Source: Rhabditoides inermis
Lineage: Eukaryota; Nematoda; Chromadorea; Rhabditida; Rhabditidae
DNA: 64,000 nt
NCBI GenBank assembly: GCA_963966185.1
Contig: CAWZYM010000205.1
Location: 409,001 to 473,000 of the forward strand
Reading direction: 5' to 3'
The notes below the pieces were generated by a model. The model ran no database searches and was not told the origin of the DNA. It worked only from the letters and a program-made list of their open reading frames with translations. Position numbers and translations under genes: made by a program. Shown piece by piece: positions 11,001 through 21,595 of this stretch; position 1 is the stretch's first letter; the number at the start of each line of letters is the position of its first letter.

Positions 11001-14000
11001 GAGAAGAGGAGGATGGCCCAAAAGGAGAAGAGGAGAATGGCCGAAAAGAAGAAGGACAAAACCATGGAGACCCATCACGGAGTCCTGGAATCGGTATGTC
11101 TAGATTTGATTTATTATTACAATTTCTCCTTTTGCAGACACCCGTATTGACGACCACATCAGACTGCATGTGTTCCCGCTGCCTCATGAACCTTCTCAGA
11201 ACCGATTCTATTGGTGCGTTTGGTTGTGGCATTATTTTAGATTTTTGACTATGAATAACACGAGCAGCTTGCGCACTCGTCTTGTCGGATTCTTATAAAA
11301 ACATGGTCAGAAACACAGTTTTCCATGTTGATTCCGAATATGAGCGTAACTTTTCCGAATTGGTTGTTTGAAACCAATTTGGACAGCCAAAGAACAGACT
11401 GCTCATGAAATTTACATGTCGACTACAAAGACTTTGCGGCTAAACTTTTTGCACGATGGAAAAATAAAAACTTTATATAATAAGCGCCTATTGGCGTAGG
11501 TAGTCGGCATAAAGGTGATGCTGTGTTGAATTGCATTGGTCGAACTTGCGACTCAGATCACATTCTTCTTTCCTTTGAATATAGAAGCGAGGAGACATCA
11601 ATTCACTCAAACTCTGGCGTTGTGAGTTAAAAGAAAGACGACAACACTGCTGTTGTTGACGCTGCTGTTGTCGACAGGTCATTTTCATATGTAGTCTATT
11701 CGGTGGCTGTCCAAATTGGTTTCAAACAACCATTTAGAAAACGTTATGCTCATATTCGAAATCAGCATGAAAAGCTGTGTATATGACCATGTTTTCATAA
11801 GAATCCGCCAAGACGAGTGCGCAAGCTGTCCGTGTAAGTTGTTTTTTTTTTAACGTTATGAAGATTATGAATGTTCACTCACCTGTTCAGGGTATATTCA
11901 AAAGCGCGCCGTGTAAGACTCTACTGCAACGGGAAAGTCTACAGGACTGAGACTCGTCAACACAGCGGCGACAGGTGGGTGATGTTTTTGATGTCGTTTT
12001 TCAACGATTTTTTCAGAGATCAGTTCCTATACTGGCACTGCGTCAATAAGAAGTGTGAAGGACGATTCAGACTGAAATGGAAGCATTTCGAGAGCGGAGT
12101 CGAGGGAGTGCAGCACATTGAGTACCTCAAGAGTCACACGGACTGCACTGGAGAAGAAGAAAGAGTACTACTGGAGTACATGGTCAGTTTTTGTAACGAA
12201 TAATGATGTTAAAATGTTTGTAGTATCGCTACGCGTTGGAGGAGGTCTCGGCGATTGCTGGTTGTGGAGTGTCGGTTGAATGCTGCATGTCAGCTTTCGA
12301 ACAGAGAGCGGGCACGTACTACAGGATGTTCGCTTCAAGGGAGAGTGTGCTCAGGAAGTAGGTTATTTGAAGTCGTTCCACTTCCATTCGTTTTCTTCAG
12401 TATTCGGAGAATGAAGAGTTCTCCTCCTCGCATCGCGGTGAAAGAAAACAGGGGAGAGGTGGACCTGGATCGGCATCGCCTCGATTCCACAGGTATATTT
12501 GTGTTTATCAAAAGGACTGTTTCACAGTTCTAACGCCCCGGAACCAATTGATAAATTAAACCTGAAAACCGAAATTTCAAGCGTTATCGCGAACCGCGAT
12601 TAGCCATGAAACGCGAACTGTGTTTAAAATCCCTCGCAAAACAATTGTGCTCATTTGCGATTCGATTTAAATATCGATGTGGTTTGTTATGATTGTTAGC
12701 ATTTGTTGTAAAGTAATTCATCGAGCATTTGGTGTAAAGTCGCACCTCATTCGTGCGCCGATTTTTGTGCGCGGCCTCGGTTAATCGTCCTGATAAAATT
12801 ATAAATCTAGGCTCGCAATAAGTTGCGCGCGGTGGGTTAGATCAGAGAAAGACGGGGAATCAGCTCTCGCAAATAGCGCGCAAAACAAGAGAGGCAGACG
12901 TTTATGGCACCGTATTTAGACCTGCAAGCGAGGTAGATCGAAAACTATCGCTCTGGCGCAGAGTATAGAATGGATTCAAAAATGGTTCGCGATTCAGCTT
13001 TCGTATTATCAAACCTTCTAGGTGAGAGATTCATCCACTACTCTGGATTGGAGTTGTTGGATCCTGCACTGCGGTGCCTGGTCGCTGCTACCCATGATGG
13101 GCTTGACAAGTTGGGTCGGTCAAAAAATGGTGTCGGCGACGGCTCGTACGCATCGCGAGATGATGATGATACGGAGCAGGTGTACCGTGTCAGAAGCCAC
13201 ATGGAGGAAGAACCTGCGTCCGAAGGGCTCGTCGTATTGATGAGGTATCGATGAGGCAAACTAGCCTGATTTTTCATCCGTTTAGTTCACACTCCACTCG
13301 AGCCTATGTCGTTGTTTGGTCGGCAAACTAGCCTGATTTTTCATCCGTTTAGTTCACACTCCACTCGAGCCTATGTCGTTGTTTGGTCGATTCTCCGTCT
13401 TCTGCTCGGTCCGGATTGGAAGGGATTCCAGAACATGTCGCTAGGTGGGTACGACAAAAAAGAGAGTGTGATAGAGTCAAAAGAGATAGAGAAGGAGTTT
13501 TATAAACGATTTTTAAGACATGGAACCTGCTATGGTCAACGCGACACGTCTGATCTTCCCGCACACTCATCTGGACCTCTGTTTCTACCATGCGCAGGCT
13601 GCATGGAGATTGCAGTTCAAGTTGAAACGAGGTATTCCAAAGAATTTATCATTTGATTTTCATGATCACTTTTTTAGGAACGTCCATCCACTCATCGTCT
13701 CACTCTATCCTGCGAACTGCTCTGACAGGACTCGCGTTCATACCTCCCGATGAGGTGTTGTCCACGTACCTCGAGGTAAAGGATCAGTTGGGAGAAGGAG
13801 ATCCCGTGCTACAAAGTACGTTTTACTTTTATATTCATTTTTATCCTGATAACGTTTTAGAGCTCTACCGTTACCTGGAAAAGATGTATGTCGGCACGCA
13901 CGAGAAGAAGCCGCGCTTTGACATACACGATTGGTCTTGTCATATGCGTGTGAAGGAAGGACGCCCTCTAACCTCCAATGCTCTTGAGGGAGCACATTCC

Positions 14001-14691
14001 AGGCTCAAAGTGAGTGAATTTTGTATGCGTTTTCTATTCATGTTATTCAGAACAAGTATGAGGTTCGCGTGAAGTTGAGTCGGTGGCTCAAGAACCTGAA
14101 ACGAGTTCTACTTCAAGAAGACGCCAAGGACCGCGAGTACAAGAGTGATGCAGGATGGAAAGCACCGAAGATGAAGGTGAATCGATTCACCATATTAACA
14201 ATCACCAACAATCATCAAATTCAGAGTATATTATTAGAGAGCGCCCTCTCTTTTGGCTTAGGATAGGGCTCGCGCCAGAATTTTCAATTAGCGATTTGCA
14301 AAGATCATGTTAGCAACAATGTGAACTCATCCAAATCATGTAAGTTGGATTCGCACAGTTCCGTAGGCCATTTCACTGGTTGGTGACATCTTTGTATCTT
14401 TTCCCCGAAAGAAGTTATGAGGGATCGTGCGCATCCATGAGGCGAGAGGCCAGCGTTTCCTTCCTTCCTTCCCGTCACGCTGACCGCCGACTTTTTCCAA
14501 CGTGCACCCAACTTGCAGAAAACAGAAAACTAGACTGGTAGAAAACACGTGAAAAACGTTTTGTGAAACGTAACTACAATCTGTGAATACTTGTGATCTG
14601 CAAAGAGAAAAGAGAGAAACAGAGAGAGGGAGGAAGGAGAGAAAGAACAGGGGAGAAAGAAGAGAGCGAGAGAGAAAGAGAGGGGGAGAGT

Positions 14692-14760
<69 letters not shown>

Positions 14761-14998
14761 CTCAGGTTGGTGTTAGTATTTGTAAACGTTTTATGCATGT
14801 GCTTTTGTTGCATTGGGTTAAGACAAAGTGAATATCTTTACGCAAGTACTTTTAAGAGAAAATATATTGTGTGATACAAAAAAACAGACCGGACTCCACA
14901 CGCGAAATGATCTCCGTGGTGCTTTGGAGAAAGAAACTGGAGAGACCAAGTACAACTACGCGATCCGGCTTGGAACTCTGATCGCAGTGAGTGTCTTT

Positions 14999-15057
<59 letters not shown>

Positions 15058-15119
15058 TGATTCAGAATATTCGGAAAGAGCACAAGGCATCGTTGGAGGC
15101 TGCGAGCGAGGCTAACTGA
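8022..15119 (+). CDS. FLYWCH zinc finger / MULE transposase-like protein, ~34 exons
   Basis: A ~1,221-residue protein. Exons: 8022-8072, 8122-8241, 8284-8355, 8406-8450, 8489-8554, 8625-8726, five cassettes (8772-8852+8904-9011, then the same +284, +568, +852, +1136), 10233-10351, 10398-10545, 10592-10690, 10732-10878, 10949-11093, 11138-11213, 11891-11974, 12017-12182, 12224-12357, 12401-12492, 12962-13244, 13353-13444, 13518-13631, 13678-13815, 13861-14009, 14051-14176, 14888-14986, 15066-15119. Every junction keeps phase with no stop. The N-terminus (MNESRRRSTRVRKAPV) is basic. A FLYWCH-type finger lies near residues 700-795 (FLYWHCVNKKC, then HIEYLKSH). The MULE core follows: GDGSYAS (D~930), DMEPAMVNA (D~996), CFYHAQAAWR and NALEGAHSRLK (E~1122), so the DDE triad is kept. 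Large introns host later insertions (11258-11835, 12811-12960, 14234-14880). No terminal inverted repeats were found, so it may be a domesticated gene or an old element. The exon count and start are the least certain parts. Confidence 0.8.
8772..10147 (+). repeat. Five tandem 284-bp exon-intron cassettes
   Basis: Each unit holds an 81-nt exon (S/TAGVSATTLNDPGK...), a ~51-nt intron, a 108-nt exon (ETQSPPTELESV...) and a ~44-nt intron. Exon starts are exactly 284 bp apart (8772, 9056, 9340, 9624, 9908). Both exons are phase 0, so any number of units keeps frame. Units differ at only a few bases, introns included: ACACTG versus ACGCTG, and a final CCAGCTGAC. Confidence 0.95.
11258..11835. mobile_element. 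Foldback element FB1 in a MULE-gene intron
   Basis: Ends start acacgagcagcttgcgcact on the left and, inverted, acacggacagcttgcgcact on the right. The inverted arms are imperfect and run ~130 bp each. The arms are related to the elements at 22536-23089 and 26356-26909 (shared ACACGGRC terminus and gattcttat and catattcg blocks). The centre has CAG/CTG-rich sequence near 11635-11680. It lies between the exons ending at 11213 and starting at 11891. Confidence 0.8.
12811..12960 (+). repeat. Dispersed repeat R1, copy ending at a MULE-gene acceptor
   Basis: Same family as 6372-6550. Its right end (ctctggcgca) runs directly into the AG used as acceptor for the exon at 12962, so the repeat supplies or abuts the 3' splice site. 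The rest of the intron (12493-12810) is unique sequence with no features I recognise. Confidence 0.75.
13255..13388 (+). repeat. 67-bp exact tandem duplication spanning a splice acceptor
   Basis: 13255-13321 and 13322-13388 are identical copies. Each contains the intron end (catccgtttag) and the first bases of the MULE exon encoding SHSTRAYVVVW. Splicing to the first acceptor (after 13285) meets a TAG inside the second copy; the second (exon start 13353) stays open, so only that one makes the full protein. Confidence 0.92.
14234..14880. repeat. Composite repeat block: hairpin-capped repeat, GA tract, AGTACTT MITE end
   Basis: Starts with ttagagagcgccctctctttt, a palindromic cap also found at 24319 and 45236. 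It continues to a GACTGGTA end near 14540, then GA microsatellite (14690-14760), then the right end of a MITE (tttacgcaagtacttttaag, 14838-14860). All of it lies inside the intron 14177-14887 of the MULE gene. Confidence 0.7.
15002..15054. repeat. (TA)n microsatellite in the last MULE-gene intron
   Basis: About 26 TA units between the exon ending at 14986 and the last exon at 15066. Confidence 0.95.
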
Positions 15120-15485
15120 TGTGCATTGGACGCGGGGGGAGGGGAAAGGAAGGCTGTGCCACCTGAAAGAGAGAGAGATGGAGAGTTGAGATAGAGTGCG
15201 CATTGATTTATGTTAATAGATTTGTTGTAGATTTCACTGTGATTGTTGTTGTTTGTACTTTGTAAGATTGTGATTTGATTTGCAGTGGTTTATACTTATA
15301 TTTGTTGATATCATGATGTTGAGTTGTTTTTTTTGTATTTGTGATGAAGAATTAAATTTAATATCGTATGATTTGGTTTTGTTACTACACATCGGTTAAC
15401 GATTCGAAGTCGATCCGAGCATCAAGTATTTATAATTTCGAGTGACAGAGAGGTGACGATGTAGTCGGAGTGTTCGCCTCGGACC

Positions 15486-18093
15486 ATGGTCGGCCAGACT
15501 CGACGTCGCATTCTATCTCGCCAGGACTCACATACCCGAACAGGACAAGGTGACACCTTTTCTGAGACTCAATTCACAAGAAAACTAAGTCAACTTCCCA
15601 CTCTTCATTAAACCTTTCTTTGTTGTGTTCGTTTATTGCTTACGGTTATTTGCCAATTGTTTGTACGTTGTTGTTTTGAGGTTGTTTGAGATGTGGAAGT
15701 AGCAGTGATGATCGCGAATTTTGGAAATAGTAGTAATGACCGTGGACATACATATCCACGTTCGTGCAGCAGCGCGCAGAGGCACGACGCGGCGCCCCGT
15801 CCTGAGAAAAGTTGTTCCGCAAAATGAAGAGTTCGCCGTCATTGCTGCCGTCATTAGCATTTCGGAAACTCGAATTTGCATGCGGTCATTCCCTCATCTC
15901 CTCCCATCTCTCTCCAACCGTCATTTCCCCCTTCATTCCCGTCCCCCATCACACGCACCCCAGCTGTCCCGAGCTAGGTGAGGAGGAGTACCGACGCCAC
16001 GCCCCTTTAAGTACCGCCCCTTCTCTGAAGGAGGAGCTTTGCCACGCCCCCCGCTATGATATAGGGATATTATCCCCCACATCGCTAACGCTCTCCCGAA
16101 ACTGGTTCTCGTCACGCACTTTGGACCAAGTCATACACCGGGAGACCCGTGGCGGTCAGTTCAGTTCCACGTTTCACGCAAGAGCAAATATAGGAAATCC
16201 CAACTACATGGTTAGTCTCATGCAATGGAGTCCTAGATCTTAGATGGTGGAGAGTGTGGAGAGTGTGGAGAGTGATTCTTTATCAATATTAATCACACAT
16301 AATAGATGACGCAATCGGATGTCATTCAATTCGAGAAAATAATGCGAGAAGTTTGGAAGTGCCCTCTATGGAAGGATACGGAGAACCGAAGGCATTTTAA
16401 CTCTATTTTGTTCCTAAGTGGAAACCCTTATGGTCATTGGATACTACTCACGTTAGTGTCGCGTGCACATAAAATCAAATAAACTTCGGTTTCAGTTATG
16501 TCGGAAACGGAAGAAAAAAACAAGCAACATTTCTTGACAGCCAAATCCGAAAAATCGATCACTACTCGGTAAGACAGTACGTTCCCAAATACAAACGCAA
16601 ATCATATTTAGTTTATTACACACATCGGCGAATACATGGAAAAACTAGAGCACATCGAGGACAAAATTTCATTCTCATTGGAGAAGAATTTTGAGCAACA
16701 AAACGATGGCGACAGTTGTGGATGGAGGGTGGCGGCAGCTGCGATCGTTCTCGCGAGCGGCAAGGATCCAGTGTAGTAAGTAACCAACATACCACGTCGC
16801 AACATATTTCATTTAAGCTTTCTTTATGATTCCGCGTTGACCCGGAACATGATCAAGGACATCCTCAAGGAAAACGGCAAAGGAGGATTAAAGCAATGGA
16901 TGAAGAGGATGACGGAAAAGAATGGGTTAGATCTTAGATGATGGTCTTTGTTAAGAATACACTGTTTCAGACCGCTAACATTCTGCCAGAGAAAATCGGA
17001 AACCGTCCCTTTGCCAGGAGTCGATAAAAAATACGAAGTACGCCAAATAATTATAACCGAAACGCCAAATAATTATAACAAAATATTTGAACAGGAGCAC
17101 AAAGCACGGGTTATCAAAACTAGAAACAAACTGAAGAGACAAATGGCGGCAGCGGCAAGGGCAGCGGCAGCGGCAGGAAACTCTCACAGTCAGACAAGGT
17201 AAAACACAGGAGAGAGAGAGAGAGAAATAAAATCGTTCAGCACATGTAATGTAATGTAATGTAATGTTTGTGTGAAGATAATCATATTGTGATGAGCCTC
17301 CTTTTTATACAGGTGTGTTGATAAAATTTTGTTCTTATATCAATTTGAATAACGTTAATTTATATCAACACTAAAGTTTAGACTCTAATTCGTGTATATG
17401 ATGACTGTGGAAGCAGGTACAAAGTTATGGAGTACTTACGTGGCAAAGTATATTTAACACAATTATCAGCTTAATTTAAAAAATCACACGCAGATCGATG
17501 AAGAAACGAACGACGAATTGCATGGAGCAGGAAAGTCTTTCTTGAAACGTCAATGGGAAGTGAGTGATGAGTGATAACTGATAATGCATGAAACAATATG
17601 ATTCATACCATTTTACACCAACTCATGCGAGCATAGTGCTCTCGCTTGGCAAGTTCTCGCGGGTGCGGATCTTCGGATCTCGAAAAAAATTAACGGGTTC
17701 ATCGTTTCTCTAACCACCCTGGCGTGTCTCGTGAAAATATTGAAACTGGTTACTGGTTTACTGGCCAGCTTCGAAATGAATTCAGTCTGTGCACAATCAA
17801 CTCAAACAAGATGGATATATCGTGCTGTCAGAAGGAGGATGGAAAGCAAGTCGCGAAGGCAAAGCACTTCTCAAGAGTAACAGAAGTGTGAGAATTATTA
17901 TTATTATCATCATCATTATTATTGTTATTATTTGCAGGTTCTAAACGAATACCTGAACACGTTGCCATCAAACCCTCCAATCGCCATTGATCAAAGTACA
18001 GATGCGGGATGGAAGTACAAAACCGTTCTAGAAGCAAAAAGTGCTATCCTAAATTGGAGAGAGAACGTGATTCAAAAATACAACCCGACTTAA
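15486..18093 (+). CDS. Ulp1-type cysteine protease (C48 family), 12 exons
   Basis: A ~408-residue protein that would cleave a ubiquitin-like protein such as SUMO, or a polyprotein, by family analogy. Exons: 15486-15549, 16065-16210, 16306-16451, 16496-16568, 16612-16775, 16818-16925, 16971-17037, 17095-17198, 17417-17447, 17494-17559, 17786-17887, 17938-18093; all phases agree. The C48 catalytic set is complete: YGHWILL (H~114), FLDSQ (D~133), EQQNDGDSCGW (Q~173, C~179). The segment LSRNWFSSRTLDQVI fits the domain start. After the protease domain come a basic, alanine-rich stretch and a tail with DAGWKYKT, which recalls SDAGWKAPK in the neighbouring MULE protein. It starts only 366 bp after the MULE gene on the same strand. 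Some plant MULEs carry Ulp1 domains, so the pair could be parts of one element; proteases of this family also occur in other DNA transposons. Intron 1 is filled by a dispersed repeat. Confidence 0.82.
15550..16070 (+). repeat. ~515-bp repeat filling intron 1 of the Ulp1 gene
   Basis: Starts tgacaccttttctgagactc and ends ctatgatatagggatat. An inverted copy lies at 28469-28987. The donor GT sits one base before the start and the acceptor AG falls inside the terminal ctatgatatag, so the repeat supplies the 3' splice site and a few exon bases. The second copy ends in a small palindrome (atgatatagggatatatcat). Confidence 0.85.
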
Positions 18094-18130
18094 AAGACAT
18101 CAAATTTAGATCAGCCCTCATAAGTTCTTT

Positions 18131-18716
18131 TTGGATTCAGTAGCATCATTGGCTGGAACTACAGTAGTTTACCAAGGTATCTTGTTAGCAACTGTGAATG
18201 TGATTTGTATTTATTTATTCAACTGCAGTGGCGCCGAGAAGCAGTCATCCAAGCGCTCATTTCGAAACGTTGCCGGCTTATCGCCTGCAGGGCAAGCTCA
18301 AACAATCATACAAGTGTAAAAGACAGTATGGAGATATGACAAACAACGAAAGTTCGTTTGATATGATCACAACAATAACTAAATGTGTTATCTTAGAGAC
18401 GGATGCCGAAGTTTCTCTCATAAGCGACATGTCAACAGCTGGAATTTTCAAGACCAGTCTGATCAGTACAGTGATAAACAGTGCGCGCCAAGAAGAGGGA
18501 GCAGGGGAGGACATGACCACTCTCATACGCCATAGCGCCGGACTAGTCTTCGAGGCTTCCTCCAGACACGCCAACCGTCCATTCAGAGATAAGAACACCA
18601 TTCATATATCAACTCTATTACCCGACCATTGTAGACTTGGACTTTGCTTCGTTTTGGTCGAAACTGTGGGACACAGTGAGGGAATCAGAAGGATATGCTA
18701 CGCTCGACGAGGTTAG
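18131..18716 (+). CDS. Unidentified small ORF downstream of the Ulp1 gene
   Basis: An open frame of 162 codons (18228-18716) begins MAPRSSHPSAHFETL and ends GIRRICYARRG. An intron at 18312-18333 or so is possible, and a short coding-like piece lies upstream (18143-18172). It has no motif I recognise, no signal peptide and no membrane segment. It follows the Ulp1 gene by ~130 bp on the same strand, so it could be a third gene of the same locus or a chance frame. Codon use does not look strongly biased. Confidence 0.35.
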
Positions 18717-19221
18717 CTAACTCACACTTTAGGTAAGAAAGAAAATAATGTTTCTGTAGTGCAAGAAAAGAGCAGTCGAAGACATGAGGGAAGCACCACG
18801 AGACGAGACAACGGCGTGAACACGATGGCGATGAACGAACGATGAACAATAACATTACTCGATATACCTATTTACTCGACCCGTAATCAAGTAAATATTT
18901 CTTCTCCCAGTGCGTCTCCTCGATTTTTTTCTCCGAGATTACCTCTCCGAGAAGTCCCCTTTCCCCTTGTGCTCTCTTTTTGCTCTCCTTTGGGTGTCGT
19001 TTCCAGTCACGCTAGCTGATAGCTAGCCCTCTGCTGGCGTGCGAGCGCGAGAGCACGCGAGAGAGCACGCTGTTTGGAGAGAGACAGATGTACTTTGGTG
19101 GCTGCGATCAGTAGGAATTAGATAAGGGGAGAGAGAAAGAGAGAACGAGAGAACGAGAGAACAAGAGAACGAGAGAACGAGAAAAAGAGATAACGATATA
19201 ACGAGAGAGAAAAGGAGATCC
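18717..19221. other. Non-coding stretch with repeat fragments and GA tracts
   Basis: 18940-19080 resembles 24560-24700 (ttccagtca-cgct-gct, then gagagcacgc), part of the composite repeat family. 19125-19215 is a purine-rich tract (gagaacgagag). No gene seen. Confidence 0.6.
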
Positions 19222-19562
19222 TAATATATATTATCTTTCAAAAGTACTTCCAAGTAAAAGTAGTTGGTTTGTACTGTTGTCTCAGTTGAGCAAAAGGACT
19301 GACATGTTTTCAATGGAGACATGTGCCAACAGGCTCTCTCTCTCATACCAGTGCAAAGCGGCCATATTATAATGAACGCGTTTACGAAGTTATGCAGTTA
19401 TTATGTGAAAGCACAACTTCTGTTGTATCATAACACGTCGAATAATGCTGAGAGCCTGTTTGCACATGTCTCCATTGAAAACATGTCAGTCCTTTTGCTC
19501 AACTGAGACAACAGTACAAACCAACTACTTTTACTTGGAAGTACTTTTGAAAGATAATATCT
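19222..19562. mobile_element. AGTACTT-family MITE, complete copy
   Basis: The ~110-bp arms (19222-19333 and 19450-19562) are near-perfect reverse complements, starting atattatctttcaaaagta. The short centre has no coding capacity. It belongs to the same terminal family as copies near 14840, 24253/25470, 46030-46280 and 60698-61223. Confidence 0.9.
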
Positions 19563-19781
19563 GTCCTTTTCTTAAGTTTTGTTTCACAAAATTACATTTT
19601 CATACACGTTCGTGATTCGCTGCGAGGATACCGACGCGCACCCGCTATTCGCCTATCTCTCTCTCACTCACACACAGAGGGGGCGGGGCGAAAGCGATTG
19701 TCCGACGCCCGCCCGCCCGACACCAATCTCAATCCGCACTCGAATGCGGACTATCCGTATCTCGCTTCAAATTCAATCAAA

Positions 19782-20115
19782 CTCAATACAACTTTCTATA
19801 ACTCTATCGAATAGAGATGTGAATGCAATGTAACAATGGAAATCACTTCAAAATGAGGAAAAGTGCTTCATCCGGGAAAAGTCGTTTTTGAGCATTCTAG
19901 CGCGCGGGGACATCCAGTACAAACGAGAAATATAGAAAACGGCCTGTCCTCAATACAACTTTCTATAACTCTATCGAATAGAGATGTGAATGCAATGTAA
20001 CAATGGAAATCACTTCAAAATGAGGAAAAGTGCTTCATCCGGGAAAAGTCGTTTTTGAGCATTCTAGCGCGCGGGGACATCCAGTACAAACGAGAAATAT
20101 AGAAAACGGCCTGTC
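19782..20115 (+). repeat. 167-bp tandem duplication
   Basis: 19782-19948 and 19949-20115 are essentially identical, each starting ctcaatacaactttctata and ending aaaacggcctgtcc. The second copy runs into a (gtcc)n tract and the Helitron-like 3' end at 20288. Confidence 0.9.
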
Positions 20116-20288
20116 CGTCCGTCCGTCCGTCCGTCTGTAAGTGACGCTCATGCGCCGCTTATATAACCCGGCCGCCGCCAGCGTGTGAGACGCGCCGGGT
20201 TTGCACTTTTTTCAGCGAGGGCATGTGATTTCGAAATCATGCTCACATAACCAGGAGGAGGAGCGCCGTAGGCGCGACTCCGACTGGT
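20090..20288 (+). mobile_element. Helitron-like non-autonomous element, 3' part
   Basis: Contains aaaacggcctgtccgtccgt near the left. It ends in a GCGCC-GTA-GGCGC hairpin followed by gactccgactggt, i.e. a hairpin 10 bases before CTGGT, matching the Helitron 3' rule CTRRT. Related elements lie at 47100-47271 and 56786-56872, and a partial one ends near 45655. Confidence 0.6.
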
Positions 20289-21595
20289 AAGAAGAGAAGG
20301 AGAGACGAAGAGAACGAGAGAACGAGAGAACGAGAGAAGTGTAGAAAGAGAGAACGAGAGAACTAGAGAAAGGGAGAAAGAGAGAAAGAGAGAACGATAT
20401 AACGAGAGAGCTAGAGAACGAGAGAAAGAGGGAAAGGGAGAAGGAGGGAAGGAGGGAAGGAGAGAAGAAGAGAAGGAGAGAACAAAAGAAAGAGAGAACG
20501 AGAGAACGAGAAAAAGAAAAAAAGAGAGGAGGGAAGGAGGGAAGGAGAGAACGAGAGAACGAGAGAACGAGAGAACGAGAGAAAGAGAGAAAGAGAGAAA
20601 GAGAGAAAGAGAGAAAGAGAGAAAGAGAGAGCTAGAGAACGAGAGAAAGAGAGAAAAGGAGAAGGAGGGAAGGAGGGATGGAGAGAAGAAGAGAACGAGA
20701 GAACGAGAGAAGGGTAGAAAGAGAGAACGAGATAAAGAGAGAACGAGAGAACGAGAGAACGAGAAAACGAGAGAAAGAGAGAACAAGAGAAAGAGAGAAC
20801 GAAAGAAAGAGAGAACGAGAGAAAGAGAGAACGAGAGAACGAGAGAACGATATAACGAGAGAAATAGAGAACGAGAGAAAGAGAGAAAGAGAGAAGGAGG
20901 GAAGGAGGGAAGAAGAGAAGGATAGAAAGTAGAAAGAGATAAAGAGAGAACGAGAGAAAGAGAGAACTGGAGAACTAGAGAAAGAGAGAAAGAGAGAAGG
21001 AGGGAAGGAGGAAAGGAGAGAAGAAGAGAAGAAGAGAAGAGAAGGAGACACGCGAGAACGAGAGAACGAGAGAACGAGAGAACGAGAGAAAGAGAGAGCG
21101 ATATAACGAAAGAACTAGAGAAAGAGAGAAAGAGAGAAAGAGAGAAAGAGAGAAAGAGAGAACGAGAGAACGAGAGAAAGAGAGAACGAGAGAACGATTT
21201 AACGAGAGAAATAGAGAACGAGAGAAAGAGAGAAAGAGAGAAGGAGGGAAGGAGAGAAGAAGAGAAGGAGAGACGGAGAGAAGGAGAGACGGAGAGAACG
21301 AGAGAAAGAGAGAAAGAGAGAAAGAGAGAACGAGAGAACGAGAGAAAGAGAGAAAGAGAGAAAGAGAGAAAGAGAGAAAGAGAGAAAGGGAGAAAGAGAG
21401 AACGAGAGAACGAGAGAACGAGAGAACGAGAGAACTAGAGAACGAGAGAACGAGAGAACGAGAAAACGAGAGAAAGAGAGAACGAAAGAAAGAGAGAACG
21501 AGAGAACGAGAAAACGAGAAAACGAGAGAACGAGAAAACGAGAGAACGAGAGAACGAGAGAAAGAGAGAAAGGGAGAAGGAGGGAAGGAGGGAAT
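20289..21595. repeat. 1.3-kb purine-rich satellite (GAGAACGAGAGAAAGA type)
   Basis: Variants of an 8-bp unit (gagaacga, gagaaaga, gagaagga) run for 1.3 kb with almost no pyrimidines on the plus strand. Long open frames on both strands are only low-complexity translation. It starts directly after the Helitron-like end. Confidence 0.95.
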
